The notes: generated by a model from the sequence alone, not told the origin. 64,000 bases of DNA from Bacteroidia bacterium (GCA_020051175.1 JAGVJJ010000010.1:58089-122088); one strand, 5' to 3'. Shown: positions 54,478 through 64,000, counted from the stretch's first letter. Program-made: numbers and translations.

Positions 54478-55584
54478 TTATTTCAGGTTGTACCTTGCTT
54501 TGGTACCCATCTGGTACAGGAAAGGGTTTGGAGTAACAAAACGCAGGAAAATCTCCGGGCCGCCACGTCCAAGGCTGGCTTTGGTAAGCTTGGAAGTATT
54601 AAGGTCGTAGCTGAACCCTATGGCATACTGCCCGAATTCAACCTGTGCCTGAAGAATAAGCGCATCAATATTCCTGTACGCTATACCAAGCCCAAAAGCA
54701 GATTGTTTAATGAAACCTGTATATTTTGAATCTTCTTTGAAATAATATTTTGTCATTAAACCAAAAAGAAGCTCTTTGCTCGGCCCCTGGAACTGGAACA
54801 AATAGCTTGGTACAAGCACCACGTTTGTGTTGGCAACACCAAAAGAAGCATCGCCATGCGCTACGTATTTGCGGTAAAGCCTGTCGTTGGAGCTGTCAAC
54901 AAACTTTTGTTTCGGACGGTTCAGGTGGAATGCAGAAAAACCGATTTTGATTTTTACACCGTTGTTGGCACCCACAGATTTTTCGCTCACTCCATAGCTC
55001 CAGTTCACACCGGCAGAAACATCCGGATAAATATAGTTCTGTGATGCCTGGTTTTCACCATGTGCAAGGTTTGGATCATAAGTGGTACCATTGTACTGAT
55101 CAGGAAATACAAGCTTGGAAAAATCGATTTTGCGCTGTACAACACCCGCTTGTAAACCCAGTGAAAGCATATTTTTGTCATTTACGGGAACAAAGCTGGC
55201 CAAAGATGCCAATACCTGGGAAGTACCCATATTGCCATCCCCTGCTTTATCGCTGAAAAAAGACAACCCGGCCGCAAGCCTGCTTACTGATTTTTTATAG
55301 GCTTTGGTTTTGTTATCTCCGGCCTTTTCCCAGTTGCTTGCTTTCAGCTTCATTTCAAAGGATGCACCATACGTTTTGTAAGGAACGGTAACGCCCCTCC
55401 ATTGGTCTTTATAGATAACAGAAGCCCTTAATGTGTGTGAAGCCCCTGTTAAAGCAGGATTCACCAATGTAGGAGTGTGCAGATATTGTGAAAAGTGGAT
55501 ATCCTGCGCAGAAGCCGAAGCTGTTATCAACAAACCAGTTATAACGCCAAGACTTGCTAACCTTAGGGAGTATAGTTTTTTCAT
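54478..55584 (-). CDS. Type IX secretion system membrane protein, PorP/SprF family
   Basis: 368 aa; signal peptide; AQDIHFSQYLHTPTLVNPALTGASHTLRASVIYKDQWRGVTVPYKTYGASFEMKL. Confidence 0.93.
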   Translation of the reverse strand: MKKLYSLRLASLGVITGLLITASASAQDIHFSQYLHTPTLVNPALTGASHTLRASVIYKDQWRGVTVPYKTYGASFEMKLKASNWEKAGDNKTKAYKKSVSRLAAGLSFFSDKAGDGNMGTSQVLASLASFVPVNDKNMLSLGLQAGVVQRKIDFSKLVFPDQYNGTTYDPNLAHGENQASQNYIYPDVSAGVNWSYGVSEKSVGANNGVKIKIGFSAFHLNRPKQKFVDSSNDRLYRKYVAHGDASFGVANTNVVLVPSYLFQFQGPSKELLFGLMTKYYFKEDSKYTGFIKQSAFGLGIAYRNIDALILQAQVEFGQYAIGFSYDLNTSKLTKASLGRGGPEIFLRFVTPNPFLYQMGTKARYNLK

Positions 55585-55802
55585 AGTCTAATTTTAATCT
55601 TCAATTTTTACAAAAAAGACATCCACACTACACAAAAAATCGAACTGGTTAAAGATATATTATTTTTAACGAAAAGCAATGTGTAAAGGTTATTTTTATT
55701 TTAAAAGCTATTTTATGAGGACAACCTTCCCTTTTTGGGAGACATTTCTTCGTTTGCCAAATTTTTTTGTAAAAAAGCGAGTTGCAGTTGCTCTGAAATG
55801 AC

Positions 55803-55837
55803 AAAAAAATCCCGGTTACAAAATACTGCAACCGGGA
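55803..55837 (-). terminator. Intrinsic terminator after phosphohexomutase gene
   Basis: TCCCGGTT-ACAAAATACTGC-AACCGGGA; minus-strand 3' side followed by T-run. Confidence 0.75.
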
Positions 55838-55862
55838 CCACCGCTTTATGTATATCTTTCTG

Positions 55863-57305
55863 TTACCTCATGTCTTCAGCCACAAGCTGCTGTGGCGCTG
55901 AACTTAACAGCGTTTCTTCAACGGCCTTTAAAATAAGGTTTACATTCTGAAGGGAATTTGACTCGGCATAATTCCTAAGCACAGGCTCAGTTCCTGATGC
56001 CCTGATCATCAGCCATTCCTCATCATTGAAGTAATATTTATAGCCATCAGTGGTTTCCGTTTTTGTAATTTCAAAGGGGCCAAACTTGGTGTACAAGTTA
56101 TTTTGGCAGTTGGAAACTATTCTATTCTTAAGTTCTTCCTGCAGGTGCAAATCAGCACGTTCAAAAGCAAACGTACCAACAATTGCATATACCTCGCCTA
56201 TAAGCTCCTGCAATGTTTTACCAGATTTTGCCATGTATTCCCAGATGGTAAGTCCCATCCAGATACCGTCTCGCTCCGGGATATGTCCCTTTATAGCAAT
56301 TCCGCCTGATTCTTCGCCACCAAGCAGTACATCTTCCTGGATCATGGTACCTACAATGTGCTTGAAGCCGATTTTGGTAATCTGTTGTTCCAATCCAAAG
56401 TGCTCGCACATTTTTCCAACTTTTTTGCTTACTGAAAATGCAGTAACCACCTTCCCTTTCATCCCTTTTTGCTCACATAAATATTTTATCAGCAGCAAAA
56501 TGATGTGATGCGAATCGATGAATTTACCATCGCTATCGTACAAGCCAATCCTGTCGGCATCCCCATCAGTAGCAAGGCCACAATCAATGTTGCCGGAAAA
56601 CTCAATAAGGTTGGATAATTCTCTCAGGTTTTTATGGATTGGTTCTGGTGCCTGGCCGTTGAACGATGGATTGTATTCACAGTGCAGCAACTCCGCATCC
56701 GGCAATAACCTTTTAATTACATTCTGTCCGGCACCGTACATGGCATCGTAAGCAAAGCGCAACCCACTTTTACGGATAGCTTTCAGGTCGAAGTTGGCTT
56801 CCACATGCTGGCAATACATTGTTTCCAGATCAATGAACTGTAACAGACCTTTTGTAATAAAGGTGCTCAGCTCCAATGTATCCGCTTTTATGGAAGACTG
56901 TTCCGGAATAAGGCTTTCAATCTCTTCAATTTTTTCAGGCAACAAAGGCCCACCGTAAGCGCCTTTGAGCTTATAACCATTATACGATGCCGGGTTATGG
57001 CTGGCAGTGATAACAATACCAAGGCTTGCATTCTGTCTCAATGTTCCCAGTGAAACCATAGGAGTAGATACAAAATCTTTTGCAAGGTGGACCTGTATTC
57101 CGTAACTGCACAGGATTTTGGTTGTAGTTTCAGCAAACAGTTCGCCACCAAAGCGGCAGTCGTGGCCAATCACAACTGAAGGTTCCTCATAATTCTGCAG
57201 CAGCCAGAGAGCCGTTGCCTCAGCCACTCTTGAAAGGTTATCCACAGTAAAGTCTTCAGCGATTATGGCCCGCCAGCCGTCTGTTCCAAATTTAATTTTT
57301 GTCAT
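55863..57305 (-). CDS. Phosphoglucomutase/phosphomannomutase family protein
   Basis: 480 aa; IKFGTDGWRAIIAEDFT; ITASHNPASYNGYKLKGAYGG; CGLATDGDADRIGLYDSDG; RASGTEPVLRNYAES. Confidence 0.94.
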   Translation of the reverse strand: MTKIKFGTDGWRAIIAEDFTVDNLSRVAEATALWLLQNYEEPSVVIGHDCRFGGELFAETTTKILCSYGIQVHLAKDFVSTPMVSLGTLRQNASLGIVITASHNPASYNGYKLKGAYGGPLLPEKIEEIESLIPEQSSIKADTLELSTFITKGLLQFIDLETMYCQHVEANFDLKAIRKSGLRFAYDAMYGAGQNVIKRLLPDAELLHCEYNPSFNGQAPEPIHKNLRELSNLIEFSGNIDCGLATDGDADRIGLYDSDGKFIDSHHIILLLIKYLCEQKGMKGKVVTAFSVSKKVGKMCEHFGLEQQITKIGFKHIVGTMIQEDVLLGGEESGGIAIKGHIPERDGIWMGLTIWEYMAKSGKTLQELIGEVYAIVGTFAFERADLHLQEELKNRIVSNCQNNLYTKFGPFEITKTETTDGYKYYFNDEEWLMIRASGTEPVLRNYAESNSLQNVNLILKAVEETLLSSAPQQLVAEDMR

Positions 57306-57385
57306 AGGGTTTATTGATTTTTTAAGTTAATAGATTTCGGTACGAAATTTTCTCTATTTAGCGACTGGCGCTATAGCAATGTTAG

Positions 57386-58279
57386 CTAAACAAACTGTTC
57401 ATTCAGAAACTGAAATTCTTTTTCAAGCACTTGTTCAGTAACAACAGTTCTTTTGCCAGAAAACACAGGCAACTTAATTCCTTCAGGCAAAGCCAGCAAT
57501 GGCACATTGGTATTGTACGCCATTTTTTTGGTTGTGCTGAAACGGAACAACCGGTACAACAGGTTGTGCTTATGAGGTATGATGGCAACAATATCTGCAT
57601 CCCGGGCTTCAACAAAATCGTTGATGCCGTCCACTACACTGTCATTAATTATGTAATGTACAGAGTGTTCAACCTTTTTAAGCATCCTGCGTACATTCAA
57701 AAACACGGCTATATTTTTTGAGGATGTTTTTTCATCTTCGGCCTTTACATTGACAATGTATAATTTGGAATTAAAAAATGTAATAAAGTTTAACAGGGCC
57801 GTTAATGGCTTATCGTTTTCGAGCTCCAGGTAATCGGCTGCAAACACAACCTTATTGGGCATTGTAAACTTAGCCCCGGAAGGTATCATTAACACCGGAA
57901 TAGACAGGTTGCTTATTGCATCAGACGTATTATTACCAACAATAGATTCATCGTAAATGCCGGCAGAAATACCAAATACAATAAGTTCGGCATCCTTTTC
58001 CCGGGCCGTTTCAACAATTTTGCCAACCACATTATCAGGCTGGACACAAATTTCGAACTTTACATTTTCATTTGACTTTATGTGTTTTTCAAGCAAGGTA
58101 ATTGCCTTTAATTTTTTTTCTTCGAGCTGTGCATCGTTCAGGTAGTGTTCGGAATGCATTGACTGGCACACATGAATTAACGTAATGGTTGCTCCCATTG
58201 TTTGAGCAAGCTCAATGGAATAGTTCAGCGCGTTTTCTGCGGTCTCTGAAAAATCCGTAGGTACAATGATCGTTTTCAT
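57386..58279 (-). CDS. Universal stress protein family protein
   Basis: MKTIIVPTDFSETAENALNYSIELAQTMGATITLIHV; DAELIVFGISAGIYDESIVGNNTSDAISNLSIPVLMIPS; second degenerate domain. Confidence 0.9.
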   Translation of the reverse strand: MKTIIVPTDFSETAENALNYSIELAQTMGATITLIHVCQSMHSEHYLNDAQLEEKKLKAITLLEKHIKSNENVKFEICVQPDNVVGKIVETAREKDAELIVFGISAGIYDESIVGNNTSDAISNLSIPVLMIPSGAKFTMPNKVVFAADYLELENDKPLTALLNFITFFNSKLYIVNVKAEDEKTSSKNIAVFLNVRRMLKKVEHSVHYIINDSVVDGINDFVEARDADIVAIIPHKHNLLYRLFRFSTTKKMAYNTNVPLLALPEGIKLPVFSGKRTVVTEQVLEKEFQFLNEQFV

Positions 58280-58417
58280 TTTTGAGTGTATTATTGGTTC
58301 TTCCACAACAGGCTTCTTTCTTATTCAAATTTACTTTCATCTGCTCCTGTGTGCTGCAATTATTCGTTGATAGCGCCTTTTATGCTGCTGAATGAAAAAG
58401 AATCCCCGTGCTTTACA

Positions 58418-60385
58418 CTATACTTTTTTTGAGCTGTCCTTTAACAACTTTATTTCGTAACGCTGGCTGACTGTTGTGTTTTTCGAACCTTGCTTTTGTT
58501 TGATTTTGCCATATCCTTTGCAATTCAGTCTTTCTTTGGCAATCCCCTTGCTCACCAGGTAATCCGCAATAGCTTGCGAATGCTCGCGTGCCAGCTTTTT
58601 ATTCAGCCCCCCCTTATTTCCAGACGCAACATAACTTATCACATTTGCATTAAAAGCAGAATTTTCTTTCAGGAAATCGGCAAGATGATCCAGCTCGGCC
58701 ATTGTTACAGGAGTTGATACCAGCCTTGTATTATCAAAGCTCAATGCATTCAGCTCCAATGTGGACTCGCCAGAAAAAGGCTTTAGCTGAACCGGTTTAA
58801 ATGTCTGGTACTGGCTCTGTATCCTGGAGAAGTCTATCAGCTCCGACTGAAAAAAATAGCCATCGGCTTCATAATGAACATACGTTTCAACATTTGCAGG
58901 CAGAACAAATAAATAATTGCCTGTACTCCTGTTAGAGTTGTATACGGCAGCTGCGTTGCCATCCCTGGAGGTAATGGTAATCTTTACATTCTCCACCGGC
59001 TTATTCTTCGGATCCAGGATTTGCCGTTTAACAAGGGTTAGCGGGATTTTATCCAGGTTATAAAAAGTAGCCAGGTAATTGGTGTTTTGCTGATCAACCA
59101 CCTGTGATGAAGGGCTCAGGTAATCTGCTCCCACTTTTTCATTCGGGAGCATATCAACCGGATACCCTACATTTATGGCTTGTGACCAACCTGTATCGGT
59201 AAGGGAGCTTATAAAAATATCGAAGCAGCCTGATGCCAGGTGCCCGTTTGAGCGGAAATAAAGTGTGGTGCCATTCGGATAAATAAAAGGTGCATCCTCG
59301 TCAAACCGTGTATTTATTTCCGGGCCGAGGTTTTCTTCCTTGCCCCAGCTTCCATCCTTTTGCCTTTTGCTGCAATAAATGTCTTTACCGCCAAAACCAC
59401 CGGGTTTATCACTGGTAAAATACATCACTGACCCATCCACAGAAACAAACTCCCCCGTTTCCCACCCCTTGTTATTAACTATCTTATCCAGTCGTTCAGG
59501 GTTGGTCCATTCATTATCAATAAGGCGGGTTGTATACAGGTTTCCCTGCCCTTCGGGATTTACCCTGTAAACCAGCACCAGCTGGCCGTCTGTAGATGTG
59601 CCAACAGTGGTTTCATTGCCCTTTACATACATGCTACCCGTATTTTTACTGCTGCAGCTTTTATTGCTTACCTGCTGAATGGAGTAATCAGGATAAATGG
59701 ATTTTAGCTCAAGATTAAAACTTTTGTTCTTTAAGTCTTGGGCAATCGTTCGGTTCAGGGTATTGTTAAAAGCCAGTTCAGTCACATTGTTTTTATTCCT
59801 GTCGGGCGGCAACTTTGCGGCTTTCAATTTCAAAGCCGCTCCATTCATTGCTGTAAGCTGTTTTCCGAAAAGGCACAGCTCTATATTTTCATTTAAGTCA
59901 GCCAATAGAAGACTGTGCCCCTGTTTGTCCGGAAACGCAGATTTTACCTTATCGTAGCATGCAATGGCACGGTCGAACTGGTTAATATAGTAATACGCAT
60001 CTCCTAAAAAGCGGTAAGCTATTGTTTTCAGGTCTTCAGGTGTTACCTGCCTATTCGGAGTGTTGAGTCCAAACAAGTGAACAAAACCTTTAATAAGAGA
60101 GTCAGGAAGGTTTGGATTAAGAGTTCCGTTGCTCATTACGGAGTGCTGAAGATAAAACGCAGCCTTAAACTTTTGCGACCTGGAATCAAGGAAACATAAT
60201 CCAGCCTTTAGATGCAGGTACACATCCGTACTGTCTTTTTTAAGCAAATCGGAATACAATGGGGCAGCCAGAGAATAATAGCCGTGAGAAAATAGATTTT
60301 CTGCTGCTCTGAATTTTTCATCCTGTCCAACTATTTTAGAGATGCTTATAAAAGCAAACACTAACAGAACCACAATTTTTTTCAT
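58418..60385 (-). CDS. OmpA-family protein with TPR and PD40 regions (PorE-like architecture)
   Basis: 655 aa; TPR-like N-terminus; DGSVMYFTSDKPGGFGGKDIYCSKRQKDGSWGKEENLGPEINTRFDEDAPFIYPNGTTLYFRSNGHLASGCFDIFISS; regulatory-like domain; OmpA-like KKLAREHSQAIADYLVSKGIAKERLNCKGYGK. Confidence 0.9.
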   Translation of the reverse strand: MKKIVVLLVFAFISISKIVGQDEKFRAAENLFSHGYYSLAAPLYSDLLKKDSTDVYLHLKAGLCFLDSRSQKFKAAFYLQHSVMSNGTLNPNLPDSLIKGFVHLFGLNTPNRQVTPEDLKTIAYRFLGDAYYYINQFDRAIACYDKVKSAFPDKQGHSLLLADLNENIELCLFGKQLTAMNGAALKLKAAKLPPDRNKNNVTELAFNNTLNRTIAQDLKNKSFNLELKSIYPDYSIQQVSNKSCSSKNTGSMYVKGNETTVGTSTDGQLVLVYRVNPEGQGNLYTTRLIDNEWTNPERLDKIVNNKGWETGEFVSVDGSVMYFTSDKPGGFGGKDIYCSKRQKDGSWGKEENLGPEINTRFDEDAPFIYPNGTTLYFRSNGHLASGCFDIFISSLTDTGWSQAINVGYPVDMLPNEKVGADYLSPSSQVVDQQNTNYLATFYNLDKIPLTLVKRQILDPKNKPVENVKITITSRDGNAAAVYNSNRSTGNYLFVLPANVETYVHYEADGYFFQSELIDFSRIQSQYQTFKPVQLKPFSGESTLELNALSFDNTRLVSTPVTMAELDHLADFLKENSAFNANVISYVASGNKGGLNKKLAREHSQAIADYLVSKGIAKERLNCKGYGKIKQKQGSKNTTVSQRYEIKLLKDSSKKV

Positions 60386-60530
60386 AGGAGCAGCTTATAA
60401 AAATCATACATCCTCACTGTGTTTAAGCAATCAACAACTTAAGACAAATATATTTTTTCAGCGAAATGTGCATTTTTATTATTCGTTGACACCCCCATTT
60501 TAATCGTTCAATTCAGAGAAAAAATCCCTG

Positions 60531-60674
60531 ATGCGTTTCCTTATAATTGGCAGTACAAAGCGACTGCTGCTATCGTGGGCTGCTGATCAATCGGCCCGTT
60601 TCGGCTACAGGATTTTAATGGCTGACGAATTATCCGTACAGTACCTTCAAGAAGCTGGTAGCTTTGGGAATTGA
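60531..60674 (+). other. Small ORF (47 aa) below ORF-track cutoff, uncertain
   Basis: MRFLIIGSTKRLLLSWAADQSARFGYRILMADELSVQYLQEAGSFGN*, in the 60386-60761 gap. Confidence 0.2.
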
Positions 60675-60794
60675 CTATTGACAGCTGTTACATAAACAAT
60701 GTTCAAATAAATTTCCAGAAAAAATATTTTTTTGCGTTGATATAACTCGTTTCTTTGCCTTGTGTTTATTGCAAGACATACCAATAACCGAAAT

Positions 60795-61226
60795 ATGATA
60801 ACAACAGTCCCTTTTAAGATTCTTTCTATCGGAGAAGAAGGTTACCACCTGATGATCAAATTATACATCAATCGTAAGGTGGCCAATGTTATTATAGATA
60901 CCGGGGCTTCTGCAACTGTTTTTGACAAAACACGAATACTGAAATATGTTACGGACAGCAGTATGGTAGTGGAACATGATAACCTTTCGAGTGGTCTTGG
61001 TACCAACACCATGAAAAGCCAGTTTACCACTTTAAAAAAAATAAAAATTGGAGAGCTTAGGATAGAAGACTATAAAGCCGTTCTACTGGACTTGTCGCAT
61101 GTGAATAAATCGTACCACCAGGTGGGCCTTACTCCTATTGATGGTGTTTTAGGGAGTGACATCCTGCTTAAGCACAAGGCTGTAATCGATTACGCCAAAC
61201 AAAACCTGAGATTAAAAAAGCGATAG
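60795..61226 (+). CDS. Retropepsin-like aspartic protease domain protein
   Basis: MITTVPFKILSIGEEGYHLMIKLYINRKVANVIIDTGASATVFDKTRI (DTGAS) and PIDGVLGSDILLKHKAVIDY. Confidence 0.82.
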   Translation: MITTVPFKILSIGEEGYHLMIKLYINRKVANVIIDTGASATVFDKTRILKYVTDSSMVVEHDNLSSGLGTNTMKSQFTTLKKIKIGELRIEDYKAVLLDLSHVNKSYHQVGLTPIDGVLGSDILLKHKAVIDYAKQNLRLKKR

Positions 61227-61318
61227 CAGCTGTCCTGCTTTTCTGCTCATAACTTTTTTCTGCCAGACTCAGATCCTGTTTAGAATTTCGCAGAAGAATG
61301 AAATTTGGCCATCCCGCG

Positions 61319-61374
61319 TTTCCCGACCAGTTCGAAATGAACAGCGCGCAAGCCGTTTCGAGCTGGCCGGGAAA
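61319..61374. repeat. Dispersed intergenic palindrome family B, copy 2
   Basis: TTTCCCGACCAGTTCGAAATGAACAGCGCGCAAGCCGTTTCGAGCTGGCCGGGAAA. Confidence 0.75.
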
Positions 61375-61454
61375 CGTATATAAGGGGTATGTAAATAATT
61401 TGAATAAATTTTGAACAGGATCTTAATTACAATTAACCGAACGTACACATTGCT

Positions 61455-61462
61455 TATCTTTG
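61455..61462 (+). promoter_or_regulatory. Putative -7 element (TATCTTTG) 4 bp upstream of trmD start
   Basis: TATCTTTG-TGCC-ATG. Confidence 0.4.
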
Positions 61463-61466
61463 TGCC

Positions 61467-62141
61467 ATGCGCATCGATATAATCACCGTTTTACCCCAGC
61501 TTTTGGAAAGCCCTTTCCAGCACAGCATCCTGAAACGTGCAATAGACAAAGGGCTTGTAGAGGTTAATTTAATTAACCTTCGCGACTATTCTACACACAA
61601 ACAAAAAAGCGTGGATGATTATGCCTTTGGAGGCGGTGCAGGCATGGTGATGGGCATTGAGCCAATTGCCAATTGCATCAATGCTTTGAAAGCGCAGCGC
61701 ACTTACGATGAAGTTATTTATACCAGTCCGGATGGTGAAACACTGAACCAGCAAATGGCCAACCGGCTTTCTACTTACACCAATATCATTATTCTTTGCG
61801 GGCATTATAAGGGTGTTGACGAACGTGTGCGGGAGCATTTTATCACCAAGGAAATATCAATTGGCGACTATGTACTTTCGGGAGGAGAACTGGCGGCAGC
61901 AGTTATCTGCGACAGCATTATCCGTATTATCCCGGGTGCTATTTCTGATGAAACTTCAGCACTGACCGATTCTTTCCAGGACAACCTGCTTGCACCGCCC
62001 GTTTATACCCGACCAGCAGAATACAATGGCTGGAAAGTGCCGGACATACTCCTTTCAGGACATTCTAAAAATATTGAGGAATGGAGGCACGAGCAGAGTA
62101 TTGAACGTACGAAAAAGAGAAGGCCGGATTTGTTGGAGTAG
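61467..62141 (+). CDS. trmD: tRNA (guanine-N1-)-methyltransferase TrmD
   Basis: [97 protein letters not shown]. Confidence 0.97.
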   Translation: MRIDIITVLPQLLESPFQHSILKRAIDKGLVEVNLINLRDYSTHKQKSVDDYAFGGGAGMVMGIEPIANCINALKAQRTYDEVIYTSPDGETLNQQMANRLSTYTNIIILCGHYKGVDERVREHFITKEISIGDYVLSGGELAAAVICDSIIRIIPGAISDETSALTDSFQDNLLAPPVYTRPAEYNGWKVPDILLSGHSKNIEEWRHEQSIERTKKRRPDLLE

Positions 62142-62188
62142 AGGGAGATTTGAGATGTGAGATGTGAGATTTTGGAATTAGAATTCAA

Positions 62189-62635
62189 CTATTCATTATT
62201 TCCTACATTTTTATAACTATCGACTTCAAACTTAAAGCCGTATTTATAAATACCAATTATTTTTCCTTTTATCAAATATCTGTTATTCCTGAGTTCACCG
62301 TAGTTTGATGAATCACCAAATAAAATTTCTTTAATCTGAGGTTGTCCGACAAGCTCTAATTCGTTGGCCGAAATGCAGGCAATCCTTCGCATTGTGTCTG
62401 TCTGAACCACAATTTCTGGGCTGATATTAACCGAACCACTATCGACAGTAGCACCCAGGGTTTCCGTACTTTCAAAATGCTGAATAATAATCTCAGAAAA
62501 GGAATCATTTATATTAAATGCGCCACAAATGTTTTTACCTGTTGGGTTTCCGTCATTTAATTTATTGTTCGCATGGTCTTTGCATCCCAATAACAGCAAG
62601 CCTAAAATAAAGAACACAAAAGACTTTCTCTTCAT
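62189..62635 (-). CDS. Hypothetical lipoprotein
   Basis: Start MKRKSFVFFILGLLLLGCKDHANNK (lipobox) at 62635. Confidence 0.7.
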   Translation of the reverse strand: MKRKSFVFFILGLLLLGCKDHANNKLNDGNPTGKNICGAFNINDSFSEIIIQHFESTETLGATVDSGSVNISPEIVVQTDTMRRIACISANELELVGQPQIKEILFGDSSNYGELRNNRYLIKGKIIGIYKYGFKFEVDSYKNVGNNE

Positions 62636-62651
62636 CTTCAAGATAACCATA

Positions 62652-62680
62652 GTAAAAAGAAAACCCCTAAAAAGGGGTTT
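62652..62680 (-). terminator. Intrinsic terminator after TPR gene
   Basis: AAACCCCT-AAAA-AGGGGTTT; minus-strand T-run follows. Confidence 0.7.
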
Positions 62681-62744
62681 CAAGAATAATTCAAGTTAGA
62701 TTTAATGGATTCCGGAGCATCGCAAAATCCTAACTCCTTAAATC

Positions 62745-63866
62745 CTATTTACAATACTGGGTGATGATCTGTTCGGCCTTATTGTTACCCAGTTGTTTTG
62801 CTTTTTCGAAATCAGCGCAGGCACCGGCTTTGTCGGCAGTGCGGGTTTTGGATATACCACGGTTGTAGTACGCCACAGCGTAATCCGGCTTCAGCTCAAT
62901 TGCTTTGTTGTAGTCAGCAAGTTCGCCTTTAACATCGTTGAGCTTGCCTTTCATTTCGCCACGCAGGTTATAGGCTTCGTAATAGTTCGGGTTAAGCTCA
63001 ATAGCACGGTTTAAATCAGCAAGGGCAAGAGCGTAATCTTCAATCTCATTTCTGGCAATGGCCCTGTAGTAGTAGGGATCAGCAAAATCCCATTTCAACT
63101 CTACTGTATAGTTCAATGTACGGAATGCAGATTTTAAATCGTTCATGGCTATTTCAGCCCATGCTTTTCCGGCATAAATTTTTGGATCTTCCGGTTTCAG
63201 CTCCAGTGCTTTTTCAAAATCTTTGATTCCGCCAGTATAATCTTTGATCCCAACTTTTGAATACCCGCGCAGGTAGTAAGCCTCAAAATCATTAGGGTTC
63301 ACGTCAATGGCCTTATCATAATCCTGCAAAGCACCGGTATAGTTTTTCAATTCGTGCTGGGATTTGCCCCTGTTGAGGTAAGTATAGTAATCCGGTTTGG
63401 AAAGAATGGCCTTGCTGTAATCCTCAACAGCTCCTGAAAAATCACCAATTTTATCTTTTGCAGTTGCACGGTTGTGGTATGCCTGCAGGTAATCCGGGTT
63501 AATTTTTAATGCACGATCATAGTCCTTGATAGCACCTTCGTAATCGCCTTGCAAATCACGTACATAACCTCTCTGGAAGAATGCCTCGAAATAGTCTGGC
63601 TTCAGCTCTATGGCCGATGAATAATCTTTTATCGCACCGGCAAAGTCTTCCAGCTCGCTTTTGGCAGCAGCACGGGTGTAAAAATAAGTAGGGTCTTCCG
63701 AATTGAGTTCAATGGCTTTATTATAATCTTCCAAAGCTTCCTTATAAAGACCTTCCATAGACTTTGCAATCCCTTTTTTCATGTAATTTTCAGCCGTTTT
63801 TTGAGCCTGGGCCGAAAAAGAAATTAAAAAAGCTGAAATAAGAAATATCCGGTAAAAAGAGTTCAT
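62745..63866 (-). CDS. Secreted TPR repeat protein
   Basis: 373 aa; signal peptide; ~10 tandem TPRs (YxRGxxKxxLxDYxGAIKDYxKAIELNPDY). Confidence 0.93.
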   Translation of the reverse strand: MNSFYRIFLISAFLISFSAQAQKTAENYMKKGIAKSMEGLYKEALEDYNKAIELNSEDPTYFYTRAAAKSELEDFAGAIKDYSSAIELKPDYFEAFFQRGYVRDLQGDYEGAIKDYDRALKINPDYLQAYHNRATAKDKIGDFSGAVEDYSKAILSKPDYYTYLNRGKSQHELKNYTGALQDYDKAIDVNPNDFEAYYLRGYSKVGIKDYTGGIKDFEKALELKPEDPKIYAGKAWAEIAMNDLKSAFRTLNYTVELKWDFADPYYYRAIARNEIEDYALALADLNRAIELNPNYYEAYNLRGEMKGKLNDVKGELADYNKAIELKPDYAVAYYNRGISKTRTADKAGACADFEKAKQLGNNKAEQIITQYCK

Positions 63867-63895
63867 AGTTGTTGGTTTCTTTTGATTTTACCCTG

Positions 63896-63903
63896 CAAAT
63901 ATA
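63896..63903 (-). promoter_or_regulatory. Putative -7 element (TATATTTG) for TPR gene
   Basis: CAAATATA on plus = TATATTTG on minus, ~30 bp upstream of the start. Confidence 0.4.
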
Positions 63904-64000
63904 TAAATAATTCAAGTTGCTAGTTAGTTATCTTATTAATTTGTAATCCAAACACGAATAAAATCAGCTTAATCAAGAATCCGTTCAATGTAACAGCGTG

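Noticed and set aside
1-64000. tRNA, rRNA or CRISPR loci
   Set aside because: No convincing cloverleaf, rRNA-like conserved block or direct-repeat array seen by eye; a tRNAscan/Infernal run would be decisive.

Overview
The window is Bacteroidetes-type chromosome, probably Chitinophagales/Sphingobacteriales-like. Evidence: TAnnTTTG -7 promoter motifs, type IX secretion (T9SS) parts, bacillithiol synthesis, and an archaeal-type geranylgeranylglyceryl-phosphate prenyltransferase homologue. Most of it is core or housekeeping: cytochrome c maturation (ccmB/C/D/E/F), bshB1, metB/C-type PLP enzyme, ruvB, clpS, bioF/bioB, pheT, ubiX, a phosphohexomutase and trmD. No rRNA, tRNA, CRISPR array or transposase was recognised. 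The parts most worth follow-up are: (1) a two-gene restriction-modification cassette (47873-49638) pairing a NotI-family endonuclease with a D12/Dam-class adenine methyltransferase, in a window that itself contains a NotI site (GCGGCCGC, 40381-40388), which argues the cassette recognises a different, adenine-containing site; (2) a 1980-aa TPR/PD40/coiled-coil protein with three ~150-aa internal repeats and three SPOR-like C-terminal repeats (21225-27167), with a shorter OmpA-ended relative at 58418-60385; (3) a same-strand cluster STAS - cellulose-synthase-like GT2 - small TM protein - response regulator - ROK kinase - VTC polyphosphate polymerase (39856-44815), convergent with a DUF4956/DUF2490 operon; (4) two families of dispersed intergenic palindromes, three copies of which are stacked in one 370-bp gap (39486-39855). 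All calls come from reading translations and motifs; no database search was run.
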